Below are positions 16,563-26,248 of a stretch of DNA of 64,000 bases, one piece after another. The position numbers were made by a program, and so were the translations under genes. The notes beneath the pieces were generated by a model. It saw nothing but the letters and a program-made list of their open reading frames with translations. It did not search any database and had not been told where the DNA came from. This stretch comes from a virus, in IMG/VR virus record IMGVR_UViG_3300013132_005385, positions 55,742 through 119,741 of that record, one strand, 5' to 3'. The stretch's first letter is position 1. The number at the start of each line of letters is the position of its first letter.

Positions 16563-18872
16563 TTACTTTGAATTTTTCTTACCCGGAGCAGAAGATAGAT
16601 TAGCTCTTTTTAGGTCCTCTGTGAATTTCTTCCCATTTTTCTTGGAATTTCCATGAGCTCCTGATAAATTAGCATTTTTTTCGTTCTCTATGTGTTTTTT
16701 TGGATCCTTTATACCTTTAGCTGCTGGAGCTTTTTCGATTGACTTGTTTTTTTGTCCTTCTGTTAAGGCTAAATTATGATCTTTTAAATCATCTATAAAT
16801 TTTGAAGCAGATTTGATGCTGCTTTCTGGTGCTTTAGCTAATCCATGAATTCCAAGATCCTGTACAAATTTTGAACCGGCTTTACCTCCTGTTTTAGAAG
16901 GTGCCTGTGACAAATTTTGGTTTCCCAATCCTTTAGTTACCCCAATTTTACCTGTTTTTTTAACATAAGAAGCATTTGCAAGATTATGATTTTTTTCGTT
17001 GTCAGCAAATACCGGAGAAGCGGAAGCGCTTGTTCCTGGGGCTTTAGCCATCATTTTCTTGGAGTTTTTTTCGGTTTTTGTGTCCTTTTTACCTTTAAGA
17101 CCTTTCCCCATAGGAGCAACTGCCATTTGAGTTAATCCTTCTGATGTTGCTTCCCCTTCTAAATCTGTATTAGAAACCTCATCGATTGCATTTTCTACGT
17201 CTCCGAAGAAATACTCACTAGTTGTTCCATTCTCCATCATTACAGTGTATGTCCTTGAATTCCCATCAACACCTATTATTTTTCCCTTAGCTCCGTTTCT
17301 TAAAACCCTAACTTCAGTTTCTAAAGGATATCCTATATTTTCATTTACATCCTCTGAGATCTCATTTTTAGATTTTTCAAATTTTTTGATCTCAAAGTTA
17401 ATTTGGTTCCATCTTTGCTTTAGAGTTTCTGTTTCTTGTTCTATTGATTCTCTGATTGATGCTAGCTCAACTGAATTTTTAAGAAGCGGGTTTTTCTGAA
17501 TAGCGTTATCAATTTTTGCCATTTCTGCCTCTAGGACCTGTATATTATTAGAGATCTGAGTTCTGTCATTATACATTACGCTTCTGATTGCATCTTCTCT
17601 ATCCAAAAATTCAGTTAGTGATTCTGAAATATCAAATCTGATAAATTCTTTTATAATGCTTGTAGCCTGTGTTGCATTTCCTTCATAAACCTTATTCAGT
17701 TTCATTGAAGGATTGCATGTTTGAACATATATTTTACCGCTAACCTTGAATATGTTAGCTTCAACACCTTCGTAAATTTTCGAAGCTATTTTCTTTCCAA
17801 AATCTATATCCATCAATTCTTCCGCTATTTTGGAGATCCCACTAATTTTATTAATGATTTGATTTGATCCCTCAAAAATTGTGTGCAGATTAAGACTTAA
17901 AGCCTTAGGAAGATCTGCCTCTTTTATGGAATTACCATTAAATAATACTTTTTTGTCATCTCCCTCAAAAATAAAATCCACTCTGTTTTTTCCCGTAAAG
18001 CAAGATACCTTATTTTCTGATACTTTTACCATGGGATCATTGATAAGTTCTACTTTATTTAGAAATTCTGCTGGCAAAAGAGAAGCTTCTTTTTCAGATA
18101 AAACCCCCATTTCACTTTCAGTAACATAGAAGAATTTTCCTGATGTATGGAAAATACTTCTAGATTCTTCCACTAAGAGAGGAGAGTATATGTTTAGAAT
18201 CTCTGACTGTGAATTATCAGATTTAACTTGCAATGAATTTTTTGATCTCGACTCATGTTCTCCAAGGAAATTAACCAAATTTCTTACTATCGGATTGAAT
18301 CCCCATTTTTTAAGTCCGGAAGCTAAAACCATTGAGTCTCTATTCTCTGTAACTAACCACTTAGACATAGATTCTGTTGCATCGCTGAAAAGCTCTCTTC
18401 CTGGAGCATTTTTAATGGCCTCATATGATTTAACAACCTCTATTTCTCTTCTTCTGTGCTCATATATTTTATTCAAATTTGCAAGTGCTGATTTGGCTGA
18501 ATTCTCCCATTCAAACCCTTTAAGTTCTACTAAAACATTTTCGATTAAAAAAGCTTCCGAAATTCCCTTGTTAACTAAAAGGTTCTCGAATTTTTCAAGA
18601 ATAATTCTAGCTGATGGTATTTCATAAAGAGAAGAATTCTTAAGAGCTAGCACTGTGCTGAGAACCCCAAAAGAATACACTTTCTTGTTGCTTTTTGGTT
18701 TTAATGACCCCGTGTTTACGGATTCGTTTATTTTTTTGTCTTCTATGTAAGATCCGCTATTGGTAGATCTGTGGGAATTTGATCCTCCCCATTGCTGAGC
18801 TAATTTAGCAGCTGCAGCTTTTGATGCCTCCAATTGTATTTGCGAGATGTTGTTCGAAAAGTTTTGTTCCAT
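16563..18872 (-). CDS. Large late protein with C-terminal degenerate repeats, function unknown
   Basis: A 769-residue protein. The N-terminal 550 residues are helical and mixed, with a coiled-coil-like stretch near residues 430-510. A short beta segment around 520-560 (ETEVRVLRNGAKGKIIGVDG) looks KOW/SH3-like. The last 180 residues hold about six copies of a Lys-rich unit of the type K-F-x-x-D-L-x-x-x-N-L-A-x-A-P, spaced 20-40 residues apart. It has its own TATATA promoter and terminator. A virion-internal or scaffold-like role is possible; I do not recognise it. Confidence 0.7.
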   Translation of the reverse strand: MEQNFSNNISQIQLEASKAAAAKLAQQWGGSNSHRSTNSGSYIEDKKINESVNTGSLKPKSNKKVYSFGVLSTVLALKNSSLYEIPSARIILEKFENLLVNKGISEAFLIENVLVELKGFEWENSAKSALANLNKIYEHRRREIEVVKSYEAIKNAPGRELFSDATESMSKWLVTENRDSMVLASGLKKWGFNPIVRNLVNFLGEHESRSKNSLQVKSDNSQSEILNIYSPLLVEESRSIFHTSGKFFYVTESEMGVLSEKEASLLPAEFLNKVELINDPMVKVSENKVSCFTGKNRVDFIFEGDDKKVLFNGNSIKEADLPKALSLNLHTIFEGSNQIINKISGISKIAEELMDIDFGKKIASKIYEGVEANIFKVSGKIYVQTCNPSMKLNKVYEGNATQATSIIKEFIRFDISESLTEFLDREDAIRSVMYNDRTQISNNIQVLEAEMAKIDNAIQKNPLLKNSVELASIRESIEQETETLKQRWNQINFEIKKFEKSKNEISEDVNENIGYPLETEVRVLRNGAKGKIIGVDGNSRTYTVMMENGTTSEYFFGDVENAIDEVSNTDLEGEATSEGLTQMAVAPMGKGLKGKKDTKTEKNSKKMMAKAPGTSASASPVFADNEKNHNLANASYVKKTGKIGVTKGLGNQNLSQAPSKTGGKAGSKFVQDLGIHGLAKAPESSIKSASKFIDDLKDHNLALTEGQKNKSIEKAPAAKGIKDPKKHIENEKNANLSGAHGNSKKNGKKFTEDLKRANLSSAPGKKNSK

Positions 18873-18889
18873 TTTTTCGGATTTTTTAA

Positions 18890-18895
18890 TATATA
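18890..18895 (-). promoter_or_regulatory. Late promoter (TATATA)
   Basis: AGATATATATTAAAAAA lies 18 nt before the ATG at 18872. Confidence 0.6.
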
Positions 18896-18975
18896 TCTAA
18901 GATCTGTAAAGATTCCCATCATGCATTATGGAAATACATTCAATAGATCTTTTATTTTTATAATTAGTCTAGCTT

Positions 18976-20205
18976 CTACCATGTATCCCCCGACCATTGG
19001 ATACGCTTCCAGATTTGTTTTGGTGGATCATCATCTGTTAAAGTCCAAACAAATCCGTTGCTAATATTCATCACAGTGTTGGAAAACCCTAAATCATATC
19101 TATCTCCTCCTAGAGGAGTAACGCTAGTAATAGTAAGAGGACCTATAGAACCGGGAGGATCATTTTGTGGACCGCTTATAGTCCAGCCGATTTCTGGAAC
19201 TCTTTCAGTACTAGAGAACGGTATTGAGGTTAATCCACCAGCAATTCCTCCCCAAGCTCCTCCACTGTCTATTGTTATAGTACTATCATGCGAAACATAG
19301 TTTTCCGTGCAATAGTATATGTACCCGCTTGCTATAACGATCGTACCTTCTACATCACCCGGAGCTCCTACACTTGAAACTGGAACCGAGTTTCCATATT
19401 TCATTGATCCTCCGTCAGGAAAGATTAGAAAACCATCTGTGCTGAATATGAAATTGTTATTATTGCTTGCAATAGTTACCGGCGGATTTGAGCCTTCTCC
19501 AATTTTAACATGACTATTTTCTCCGCCCAAGAACAATACAGCATTAGAGTCATCTTGAGTTCCCCCTGCACGGATATGAATGTGGGGAGGTTCCCCAATC
19601 GTTGGGTCTATAATGATATACTGATCGTTATTCTTTAATGAAGAATCAGGCACTAGTTCGATAGTACCGTTTTCGCTGCCGTCTCCACTTCCAGTACCGC
19701 CTCCAATAATAGAAATTCCATCGAATGTTATATCTCCTGTGTTTGCTCCTCCCCCCAATACTGAATTACCTTCACTATCTAAAATATCTCCGTTTGCTGG
19801 AAGAGTTAAATTACCATCCCTATCAAAAGACCATAATTTATCATTACTTTGTAAATTTACCGATCCGCTGGCATCTATTAATATTTCATCGCTTTCATCG
19901 TTTTCCACATTTATATGAAGAACCATCTGTTCACCTTCAACAGGATAATATTTAATGCTAGCTGTATCTCCGCTTCCTCCGTTAGGATCCTTCGGAAATA
20001 CGATTCCATTTGTACCAGTTCCAGATGTAGGATAAATCACTCTAGGAGCTGTTCCGGATCCTCCAACAGTAAATTGTTTTCCGCCTTCAGTTACACCATC
20101 ACCAATCTTTAATTCATTCGTTGGTGTAAGAAATAATGTTCCTTCAGAAAAAATGGTATTCGAATCTCCGGAAATTTCACTGATATTTAATTTTCTAAAT
20201 TTCAT
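18976..20205 (-). CDS. Tail fibre-like virion protein
   Basis: A 409-residue protein. The N-terminus (MKFRKLNISEIS, later TNELKIGDG) and the segment LWSFDRDGNLTLPANGDI are typical of phage fibre or virion structural proteins with repetitive beta folds. Gly, Ser and Asn are abundant. It lies next to the collagen-like fibre at 20244 and was probably made with it. The host-binding part, if any, would be the C-terminal 150 residues. Confidence 0.6.
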   Translation of the reverse strand: MKFRKLNISEISGDSNTIFSEGTLFLTPTNELKIGDGVTEGGKQFTVGGSGTAPRVIYPTSGTGTNGIVFPKDPNGGSGDTASIKYYPVEGEQMVLHINVENDESDEILIDASGSVNLQSNDKLWSFDRDGNLTLPANGDILDSEGNSVLGGGANTGDITFDGISIIGGGTGSGDGSENGTIELVPDSSLKNNDQYIIIDPTIGEPPHIHIRAGGTQDDSNAVLFLGGENSHVKIGEGSNPPVTIASNNNNFIFSTDGFLIFPDGGSMKYGNSVPVSSVGAPGDVEGTIVIASGYIYYCTENYVSHDSTITIDSGGAWGGIAGGLTSIPFSSTERVPEIGWTISGPQNDPPGSIGPLTITSVTPLGGDRYDLGFSNTVMNISNGFVWTLTDDDPPKQIWKRIQWSGDTW

Positions 20206-20243
20206 ATTTGTTTATCTTTTATTATTTAACCTATGGCACACCG

Positions 20244-22514
20244 CTAAGCGGGGCGACTTCCTGTTTCTTGTCCATAGAACATGGTTGCTTTCCATTGAAC
20301 CTTAATTAGATCCTCATAACCATCGATTCTCCATGCGGCTAGTTGACCTTCTCTCGGATCGTCTGGATTTCTATAAGATTCCCAAAGAATAACAGAAGAT
20401 GTATCGCTGCTTCCGGAAGTTGATTCAGAATGCGTGACGTTGAAATCTTCACCATCATTAGAAACGATGATATTTCCTACTATCGTTCCAGAATTCTCAC
20501 TATACGCATGATAATCAATAACTGCCCCTCTGAAATTTCCAAATCCTCCAGGACTATCATCCGGGTTAAACCAAACCTGTGGATCACCTCCTCTAGTGTA
20601 TCTTATGGTTAAAGGATCTCCTTGAGTTATATCTAATACATTGGCTCCTTCGCCTGTCCGTACTTGAACATACCATCCTCCGGAATCCCCATAACCTGCA
20701 GCTCTCACCCCATTCCAACTATCTCCGGAATCCGAGCTAATAAATATATTTCTAACTCCGGGTTGATTGAATTCGGTAGCTTCTGTTTCATTATCTACTT
20801 CGAAATAAGCATAGGGCCCATCAGAATCGAATTTGGCGGTGGATCCTATTTCATAATTTACAGATCGAGTCACTAAAACTTCTTTGTAACCATACCATTC
20901 TTCGATTCTTCTATGAAAAGGTCCTTTGAATTTTATATGATTATTAGCGGAAGTTTTTTGAAGAGTTCCATCAGCAAATCGTATTCCTTCATTTATTTTA
21001 GTTAAATCAATTTCAGTTCGTATGTAACTGAAAGCTCCACCTCCATCTCTTTGCCAATTTGTGAATTTAATTGTATAGTATTTACTAGTTGAAGGTACTT
21101 TCATTACTGCTTCGGCTCCATCTATCTTATTTCCAATTCCCCAATATCCTTGAGCAGCGAAGAAATTCGTATATTCTCGAGATTCAATATCACTAAGATC
21201 TTCATTTCCTTCGAAATTCCAAAGAGTTCCTCCAGGACTCACGTCCTCATCCCAAGAACCTTCGTCATAGGGGTTGTAAATTGCTTTTGAAGAATCTCTG
21301 GTTATAGCAATTACTCCAGGTTCGATTTCGTCTATTTCGCTTCCGTCAGTTGTGTGAACAAACATAATATCCGGATCGATTTGTTGTCTGGTATAATTGA
21401 ATCCTCCTCCATTTCCTTGTCCGGTCCATTGGTTAAATTTAATAGCCCAATATTTGTCGTTGATTTCATCGTACATGACCCATTCAGTGCCTACTATGTA
21501 TTGACCAACGTTCCCAACAAAAGCCTCAACCCAATTTTTGTAGATTCTGCTCTTTATATTTGTTAGATCTGCCCAACCATCGATATTCCATTTAGTTCCT
21601 TTAGGGCTTAAATATCCACTAACTGGTAAATTATCATTCCATCCCGCTTCCAGTTCAGTATTAAATATTCCTTGATTTGAACCTCGGCTGATGCTTAGAC
21701 CTGCATCTATCACATCATTCACGAAGAAAGGATCGGAATAACCCGGTTTTGTAAAAGTAACTAACTCTCCGATATCTTCTCCTGTAACTCCATCTACTTG
21801 TTGTCGAGTATAAGCAAAAGGAGCACCAGAATTAGCATTACCCCATTGAGTGAAATCTATTTTGTAGTATTTGTTGTTAGCTTCATCTTTCATAATGAAG
21901 TTTGGCGCAAGAACATTATTTCCTAAAGATCCCCCGACTGCATCGTAAAATGTTTCGTACTCTCTAGCATTAAGATTTGTTAGATCTCCCCATCCTTCTG
22001 TATTCCATCCTGTATTTTTTGGGCTCTTATGAAGTTCAAAATCATTATCGTTACCATCCCATTCAGGCTCTAATTCTGGATTGTATATTCCTTGATTTTC
22101 GCCTCTAGTGATAGAAATATCCGTATCAATCGAATCAACTTCATCTCCGTAATTTGTTTTGGTGAAATTGACAGGCTCTCCTATGAAAAAATTGATGGTT
22201 GTGGCATCGTTGGTAAGTTCAAGGTTTGTTATCGTTGTAGATCCTTCTCCTCCAGATCCGGTAGGTCCTTGTGGACCGGTAGCTCCTAGATCCCCTTGTG
22301 GACCGGTAGCTCCTAGATCCCCTTGTGGACCGGTAGCTCCTAGATCACCTTGTGGACCCGTTGATCCTTGTGGACCTGTTGGACCAGAAGAAATTTCCGT
22401 TATAAATAGATTCCCGGGAAATTTTTTGGTGATCCCCTCCTGTGATCCTAAAATGTAATCCCCCGGTCCTAAAGTTGATGCTGGGGGAAATTCCGTTATT
22501 TTTCTTTTTGCCAT
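20244..22514 (-). CDS. Tail fibre with short collagen stalk and three tandem domains
   Basis: A 756-residue protein. Residues 1-40 resemble a virion-attachment segment (KITEFPPAS, GPGDYILGSQEG). Gly-X-Y triplets (GPQGDLGAT repeated) follow at about 44-90. Then three copies of a domain of roughly 110-130 residues occur, each with ISITRG-NQGIYNPELE-like start, NTEGWGDLTNLNAREY-like middle and YYKIDFTQW-like end. The C-terminal 250 residues are a different beta-rich part. It is a likely receptor-binding or side fibre protein. Confidence 0.7.
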   Translation of the reverse strand: MAKRKITEFPPASTLGPGDYILGSQEGITKKFPGNLFITEISSGPTGPQGSTGPQGDLGATGPQGDLGATGPQGDLGATGPQGPTGSGGEGSTTITNLELTNDATTINFFIGEPVNFTKTNYGDEVDSIDTDISITRGENQGIYNPELEPEWDGNDNDFELHKSPKNTGWNTEGWGDLTNLNAREYETFYDAVGGSLGNNVLAPNFIMKDEANNKYYKIDFTQWGNANSGAPFAYTRQQVDGVTGEDIGELVTFTKPGYSDPFFVNDVIDAGLSISRGSNQGIFNTELEAGWNDNLPVSGYLSPKGTKWNIDGWADLTNIKSRIYKNWVEAFVGNVGQYIVGTEWVMYDEINDKYWAIKFNQWTGQGNGGGFNYTRQQIDPDIMFVHTTDGSEIDEIEPGVIAITRDSSKAIYNPYDEGSWDEDVSPGGTLWNFEGNEDLSDIESREYTNFFAAQGYWGIGNKIDGAEAVMKVPSTSKYYTIKFTNWQRDGGGAFSYIRTEIDLTKINEGIRFADGTLQKTSANNHIKFKGPFHRRIEEWYGYKEVLVTRSVNYEIGSTAKFDSDGPYAYFEVDNETEATEFNQPGVRNIFISSDSGDSWNGVRAAGYGDSGGWYVQVRTGEGANVLDITQGDPLTIRYTRGGDPQVWFNPDDSPGGFGNFRGAVIDYHAYSENSGTIVGNIIVSNDGEDFNVTHSESTSGSSDTSSVILWESYRNPDDPREGQLAAWRIDGYEDLIKVQWKATMFYGQETGSRPA

Positions 22515-22524
22515 TTTTTTAATT

Positions 22525-23115
22525 TTATTCGAAATCTATATAGTATCCATTTTCCGATGTAATAAAATAGCCATCCTCTGAAGTGATATAGTCACTGTTA
22601 GATGGAGTTACCGTGTTTGGAGGATTGGATCCTATTATAACTTGTATATTTATCCTTACCGTTTGGGGATTATATAGAAGCATTCCGCCCTGTTCAAAAT
22701 AAGGAGAGGATATGCCACTTCCGTCCGGAGATATGTCCCACCCCCTGCCCGGAGCATCAGAAGCTGGATTTCCTGTTAATACCATAATATCACCCATGGG
22801 AAGCGTTCTCCCCTGGTTTATAAAATTAATAAACCTTAGAGACGGATCTAATGATGTGGGATATGATGCCTTTATTATTATGAGCTTTACTTCTCCGTTT
22901 ATATCTATTCCCTCCGGATTTAAAAGAAATGATAGTCCAGGTTCAAGGCAAGTGCTAAAGGCTGAAAAATCATCTATCGAAATTCCAAAATCGCAAAGAC
23001 TAAACGTGGATTTTACTGTTGTTCCCTCGAGCATTTTAATCTCGCACCTGTCCATGACTATTCCCTGGAAGGTATTATAAACACTCGAAGAGCAAACTAG
23101 TGGAGGAGTAGCCAT
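22525..23115 (-). CDS. Small virion-type protein, paralogue of the upstream gene
   Basis: A 196-residue beta-rich protein. It shares with its neighbour (23115-23687) a layout: a CEIKMLEGTTVKSTFSLCD-like block, VKLIIIKASYPTSL, a loop with a TLPMGDIMVLTG motif, and a final strand of alternating hydrophobics. The C-terminus adds a repeat, YITSEDGYFITSENGYYI. The start overlaps the stop of its paralogue. Probably a small fibre, whisker or decoration protein; the exact role is unknown. Confidence 0.6.
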   Translation of the reverse strand: MATPPLVCSSSVYNTFQGIVMDRCEIKMLEGTTVKSTFSLCDFGISIDDFSAFSTCLEPGLSFLLNPEGIDINGEVKLIIIKASYPTSLDPSLRFINFINQGRTLPMGDIMVLTGNPASDAPGRGWDISPDGSGISSPYFEQGGMLLYNPQTVRINIQVIIGSNPPNTVTPSNSDYITSEDGYFITSENGYYIDFE

Positions 23116-23687
23116 TAATTAAAAATCATTATTTCAACCTGAACGGCCGCTATGTTTGGATTACTTAATAAAAATCCACCGAAAGATATACTTGGAGATG
23201 CTGGTGTTGGTTGTATAGAAGGTGAAAAAGGAGGAACGGGATTGTTTCCTGAATAATTAGTCATGTCCCATCCATTATATAATGCTCTTCCAGATAAAAC
23301 CATGAGAGTTTCTATCGGTCCCACCCATCCATTATATTCAAAAGTAATGTATCTATCGGCACCGACCAAGGAACTTGGATATTTAACCTTAAATATTATC
23401 ATTTGAACTTGCCCGGTACTTCCCACTATCTCCGGTGCTGTAATGATTTGATTTCCATTAGCAGCAAGAACTATGGATTTTTTTATGAAACCCCCGCATC
23501 CATCAAATCCTGGGAAAGCATCAGCTTTATTTAGACTAAGATCGCAAAGACTTACCGATGATAAAACACTTGAACCTTCACTAAGAGTTAATTCGCACCC
23601 TTGAAAAGATACCACCCTTTGTTTGGTTGGTGAGCAGTTTAGATATTTAATATATCTTTGATCTGTTGAGTTAATACTTCCTATCAT
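23115..23687 (-). CDS. Small virion-type protein, paralogue of the downstream gene
   Basis: A 190-residue beta-rich protein related to the gene at 22525. Shared blocks are GCELTLSEGSSVLSSVSLCD, VQMIIFKVKYPSSL and GPIETLMVLSG. A TATATA box lies upstream of the start at 23687 and would drive both. The pair may have diverged after a tandem duplication. Confidence 0.6.
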   Translation of the reverse strand: MIGSINSTDQRYIKYLNCSPTKQRVVSFQGCELTLSEGSSVLSSVSLCDLSLNKADAFPGFDGCGGFIKKSIVLAANGNQIITAPEIVGSTGQVQMIIFKVKYPSSLVGADRYITFEYNGWVGPIETLMVLSGRALYNGWDMTNYSGNNPVPPFSPSIQPTPASPSISFGGFLLSNPNIAAVQVEIMIFN

Positions 23688-23713
23688 TCTGAATATAACT
23701 TGGCCTTGTCTTG

Positions 23714-23719
23714 TATATA
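23714..23719 (-). promoter_or_regulatory. Late promoter (TATATA)
   Basis: GAATATATACAAG lies about 27 nt before the ATG at 23687. Confidence 0.55.
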
Positions 23720-23739
23720 TTCATATTCTGTAGAAGTTA

Positions 23740-24903
23740 CTATCTAAGTTTGGTTGGATCAACAGCTTGTTTAGGGGCAATAATTTTATCCTGCTTGTAT
23801 CCAAGAAATTTTCCATTTCTTGTTGATGTTACCACGGTTAAATCCTCTTTAATCTCTGGACTTGATATCACATGAGATTTGTCCATTTCATCTGGATCTA
23901 AAATTATATTTTCCATATTGGAATTTTCAATTAAATCCCCTTGGATATGATATTCTGTGCTTTCGCTTTGATCTAAGAATTCATTTGAATCTGATATCTC
24001 ATGGTTAATTGCTTTTTCTTTATTATCTGCAGATGAAATTTCTAAATCTGATACATTTTTCTCTGATTTATCCTCCTCGTTAACTTCTTCCTTATTTTTG
24101 GATGGTTCTGAATTCTTCGAAAACGCAAAATTGGCTGCAATTACTAAGGCAATTGCTAGTGGATCAAACACTAACATTAAAGCAATTATATACCAATTAA
24201 CAACGGTTGATAGGGATTTTCCTGTTATCCCTGCTATATACTTTATTGGCCCAATTTCTTGAGCTATATCTTTATTAGAGTTTATCTTCATAATCTCTAC
24301 ATCCTTAGAAGCTATCTGTCTATTCTTTGATGATAGAGAATCATTAAGTACCTTAAGCTCAGAATCCAAAGTCTTTATATTAGACTCTACACCAGCAATT
24401 TGTGATGTGATTGATCTTGTGGACTTGTTGGCGTTAATTAAATTGTCTTGTGTTCCTTGCTGTTTGGTCCTTATTTCAGATAGAGATCCTATTCTTTTAT
24501 TTTTATCATTTATCTGCCTTGTTATGTTTTCTATTTCACTTTGCAATATCTTCTTGTCCCCCTCTATTAGTTCTATTTCTTGTTTACTGTTCTCTAATTT
24601 AAAAGCGGTCTCCTGATATGCAGAGGATAAAAATCCATAGATCCCTGCCGATGTGATCCCTATAAGTATTAAAACAGAGATCATAAAATATATTCTCAGC
24701 AGCTTATTAATAGATCCCCAGTACTGATGTAGAAGAGATGCTATGACTATTTTGGCAAACTCCAAGCTTCCAGCCATTATCATAACCTGAAGAGATGCGC
24801 CTGCAAACATTTTCCCTATCCCGTAAACGGAATAGAATGCCGCAGAACCAGAAACTAGAAAAGCAGACAAAGCTATTAAATATGGAAAGATTTTTTGCTT
24901 CAT
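23740..24903 (-). CDS. Membrane protein with central coiled coil
   Basis: A 387-residue protein. I start it at ATG 24903 (MKQKIFPYLIAL) because a TATATA box lies just upstream and a terminator at 24938-24962 falls inside any longer frame. Three hydrophobic segments occupy about residues 5-105, a heptad-like coiled coil spans 108-210, a fourth hydrophobic segment lies at 230-265, and a polar acidic tail follows. It should sit in the host inner membrane with the coiled coil on one side. I do not recognise the family; superinfection exclusion or lysis control are conceivable. Confidence 0.65.
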   Translation of the reverse strand: MKQKIFPYLIALSAFLVSGSAAFYSVYGIGKMFAGASLQVMIMAGSLEFAKIVIASLLHQYWGSINKLLRIYFMISVLILIGITSAGIYGFLSSAYQETAFKLENSKQEIELIEGDKKILQSEIENITRQINDKNKRIGSLSEIRTKQQGTQDNLINANKSTRSITSQIAGVESNIKTLDSELKVLNDSLSSKNRQIASKDVEIMKINSNKDIAQEIGPIKYIAGITGKSLSTVVNWYIIALMLVFDPLAIALVIAANFAFSKNSEPSKNKEEVNEEDKSEKNVSDLEISSADNKEKAINHEISDSNEFLDQSESTEYHIQGDLIENSNMENIILDPDEMDKSHVISSPEIKEDLTVVTSTRNGKFLGYKQDKIIAPKQAVDPTKLR

Positions 24904-24923
24904 AATTATCCAAATTCTTTTTG

Positions 24924-24929
24924 TATATA
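24924..24929 (-). promoter_or_regulatory. Late promoter (TATATA), decides the start at 24903
   Basis: CGATATATACAAAAAG lies about 21 nt before the ATG at 24903. Confidence 0.6.
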
Positions 24930-24937
24930 TCGGAAAA

Positions 24938-24962
24938 TAAAAAGGCCCCATGAAAGGGCCTT
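24938..24962 (-). terminator. Rho-independent terminator
   Basis: A 7 bp stem (AAGGCCC/GGGCCTT, loop of 7) is followed by T-rich DNA on the minus strand. It ends the transcript of the gene at 24988-25461. Confidence 0.8.
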
Positions 24963-24987
24963 AATTTTAGATCTAAATTTTTATGAT

Positions 24988-25461
24988 TTAAGCAGTTTCA
25001 AGACCCTGCTGTGCAGCTGCTAATTCAGCTTCTAAATCCTTAATTTCCTTGTTATCCGGAGCCAATGAGTATAAAGCTTCTTCCATATTTTTTAAAATTG
25101 CAATGTGAGAAATAGCTTGCACCGATCCTTTTCCTTTATGAGAGTTCAGAAAGAAATGCGATGCTTCTATTTCTAGGTTTCTCAAATAGATCACATTGTC
25201 TTTTATCCCATTTTTTTCAATCTCCGATATTCTTTTGTTTATCTCAACTACGCCTAATGACTGTTTACCAATCCATTCAACATCATTTTCAAAGAATGTT
25301 TTATACGATTCAAAATCGGTTTTTCCCATTTTTACCGCATACAACTTGGTAGAAATCTCCTTTCTCTTCTTCTCGAGTTTATTTGTGAGGTCTTTGACCT
25401 TTTTTTCGTCGATTTTTGGTGCTGAATTTTCCATAGTGACTACTTTAACTTCTTTTTCCAT
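24988..25461 (-). CDS. Coiled-coil unknown protein
   Basis: A 157-residue helical protein. The frame is open to 25539, but that would overlap the nuclease gene by 44 bases; the ATG at 25461 (MEKEVKVV) leaves a clean 34-base gap. Residues 15-40 (KKVKDLTNKLEKKRKE) look coiled coil, and the C-terminus is acidic and Ala/Gln rich. The product is not recognised. It ends at a strong terminator. Confidence 0.6.
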   Translation of the reverse strand: MEKEVKVVTMENSAPKIDEKKVKDLTNKLEKKRKEISTKLYAVKMGKTDFESYKTFFENDVEWIGKQSLGVVEINKRISEIEKNGIKDNVIYLRNLEIEASHFFLNSHKGKGSVQAISHIAILKNMEEALYSLAPDNKEIKDLEAELAAAQQGLETA

Positions 25462-25495
25462 TTTAATATGTTTTAACCTTTTTAGATAATATTGA

Positions 25496-26248
25496 TTAGA
25501 TAGTTTCCAGATCCATATAGTTGTTTCTAAATTTTTCAAGTAAATCTAGAAATATTCTAAGGTAATCTTTTAGCTCGTGGTCGTGAACTATAAAAGTTTG
25601 TATTTGGTTTGAATTCTCATTGGATACTCTAATCCTACCCATAACAGGAATCTCTCCATATTTCTCTGCACACATAAACATATATGCAGCTATTTGTAAT
25701 TTATACCCTAGAATATCCTCTTCATTCTTTTCGCTCGTTGATGATTTGAAATCGTCTACCACTAATTTTTTATCATGATTTCTGAAAACAAAATCCGAAG
25801 CTCCTGCCCAGCCTCCTTTGAATTTTGTCCAAAGAAAAACTTCATTTTCAACCACCTCGGATATGGATTCCCAGAAATTGTCATGATAAAAATTCCAGAA
25901 CAGGTTTCTAGCTTTATTTACTATTTTCATTCTCGCTACATCAGAGTTATTTGCCTCCTCTAATGCGTATTCTTGAGCTGTTTTAAGAGCTTTTTCAACA
26001 TCCCTTGATTTATCCCATTCGAGGAGAAATAATTCAAGCATACGGTGCATAATTGTGCCTCTGTCAGCTGCATTGGATAAGATCTTTTCCCACCTATCAT
26101 TTCCAAACTCCTCCCTTAATTTTTCATATTTTTTATTCTCGAGAAGCTTAAGCACAGTAGTAACTGAGGGGAATATCATTTCATTATCACCTTCCTTTAC
26201 TACATATGCTCTACCCCACGGATAGGCCCTTCTTTCTATTGTCTGCAT
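25496..26248 (-). CDS. PD-(D/E)XK nuclease of the RecB/Cas4-like group
   Basis: A 250-residue protein. The RecB-type motifs are RGTIMHRMLE near residue 63 (metal-binding His), GWAGASDFVF (Asp) near 147, VVDDFKSS (D-x-K site) near 164, and YKLQIAAYM, the QxxxY-type motif, near 185. This suits a phage DNA exonuclease acting in recombination or host DNA breakdown. Its stop is close to the coiled-coil gene, and its start overlaps the stop of the gene at 26248. Confidence 0.75.
   Translation of the reverse strand: MQTIERRAYPWGRAYVVKEGDNEMIFPSVTTVLKLLENKKYEKLREEFGNDRWEKILSNAADRGTIMHRMLELFLLEWDKSRDVEKALKTAQEYALEEANNSDVARMKIVNKARNLFWNFYHDNFWESISEVVENEVFLWTKFKGGWAGASDFVFRNHDKKLVVDDFKSSTSEKNEEDILGYKLQIAAYMFMCAEKYGEIPVMGRIRVSNENSNQIQTFIVHDHELKDYLRIFLDLLEKFRNNYMDLETI

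Noticed and set aside
18190-18627. Plus-strand frame of 145 codons inside the 769-residue gene
   Set aside because: Antisense to well-formed coding sequence, without promoter or recognisable motif.
24904-24951. N-terminal extension of the coiled-coil membrane protein
   Set aside because: It would pass through a late promoter and the terminator of the upstream gene; the ATG at 24903 fits the promoter.
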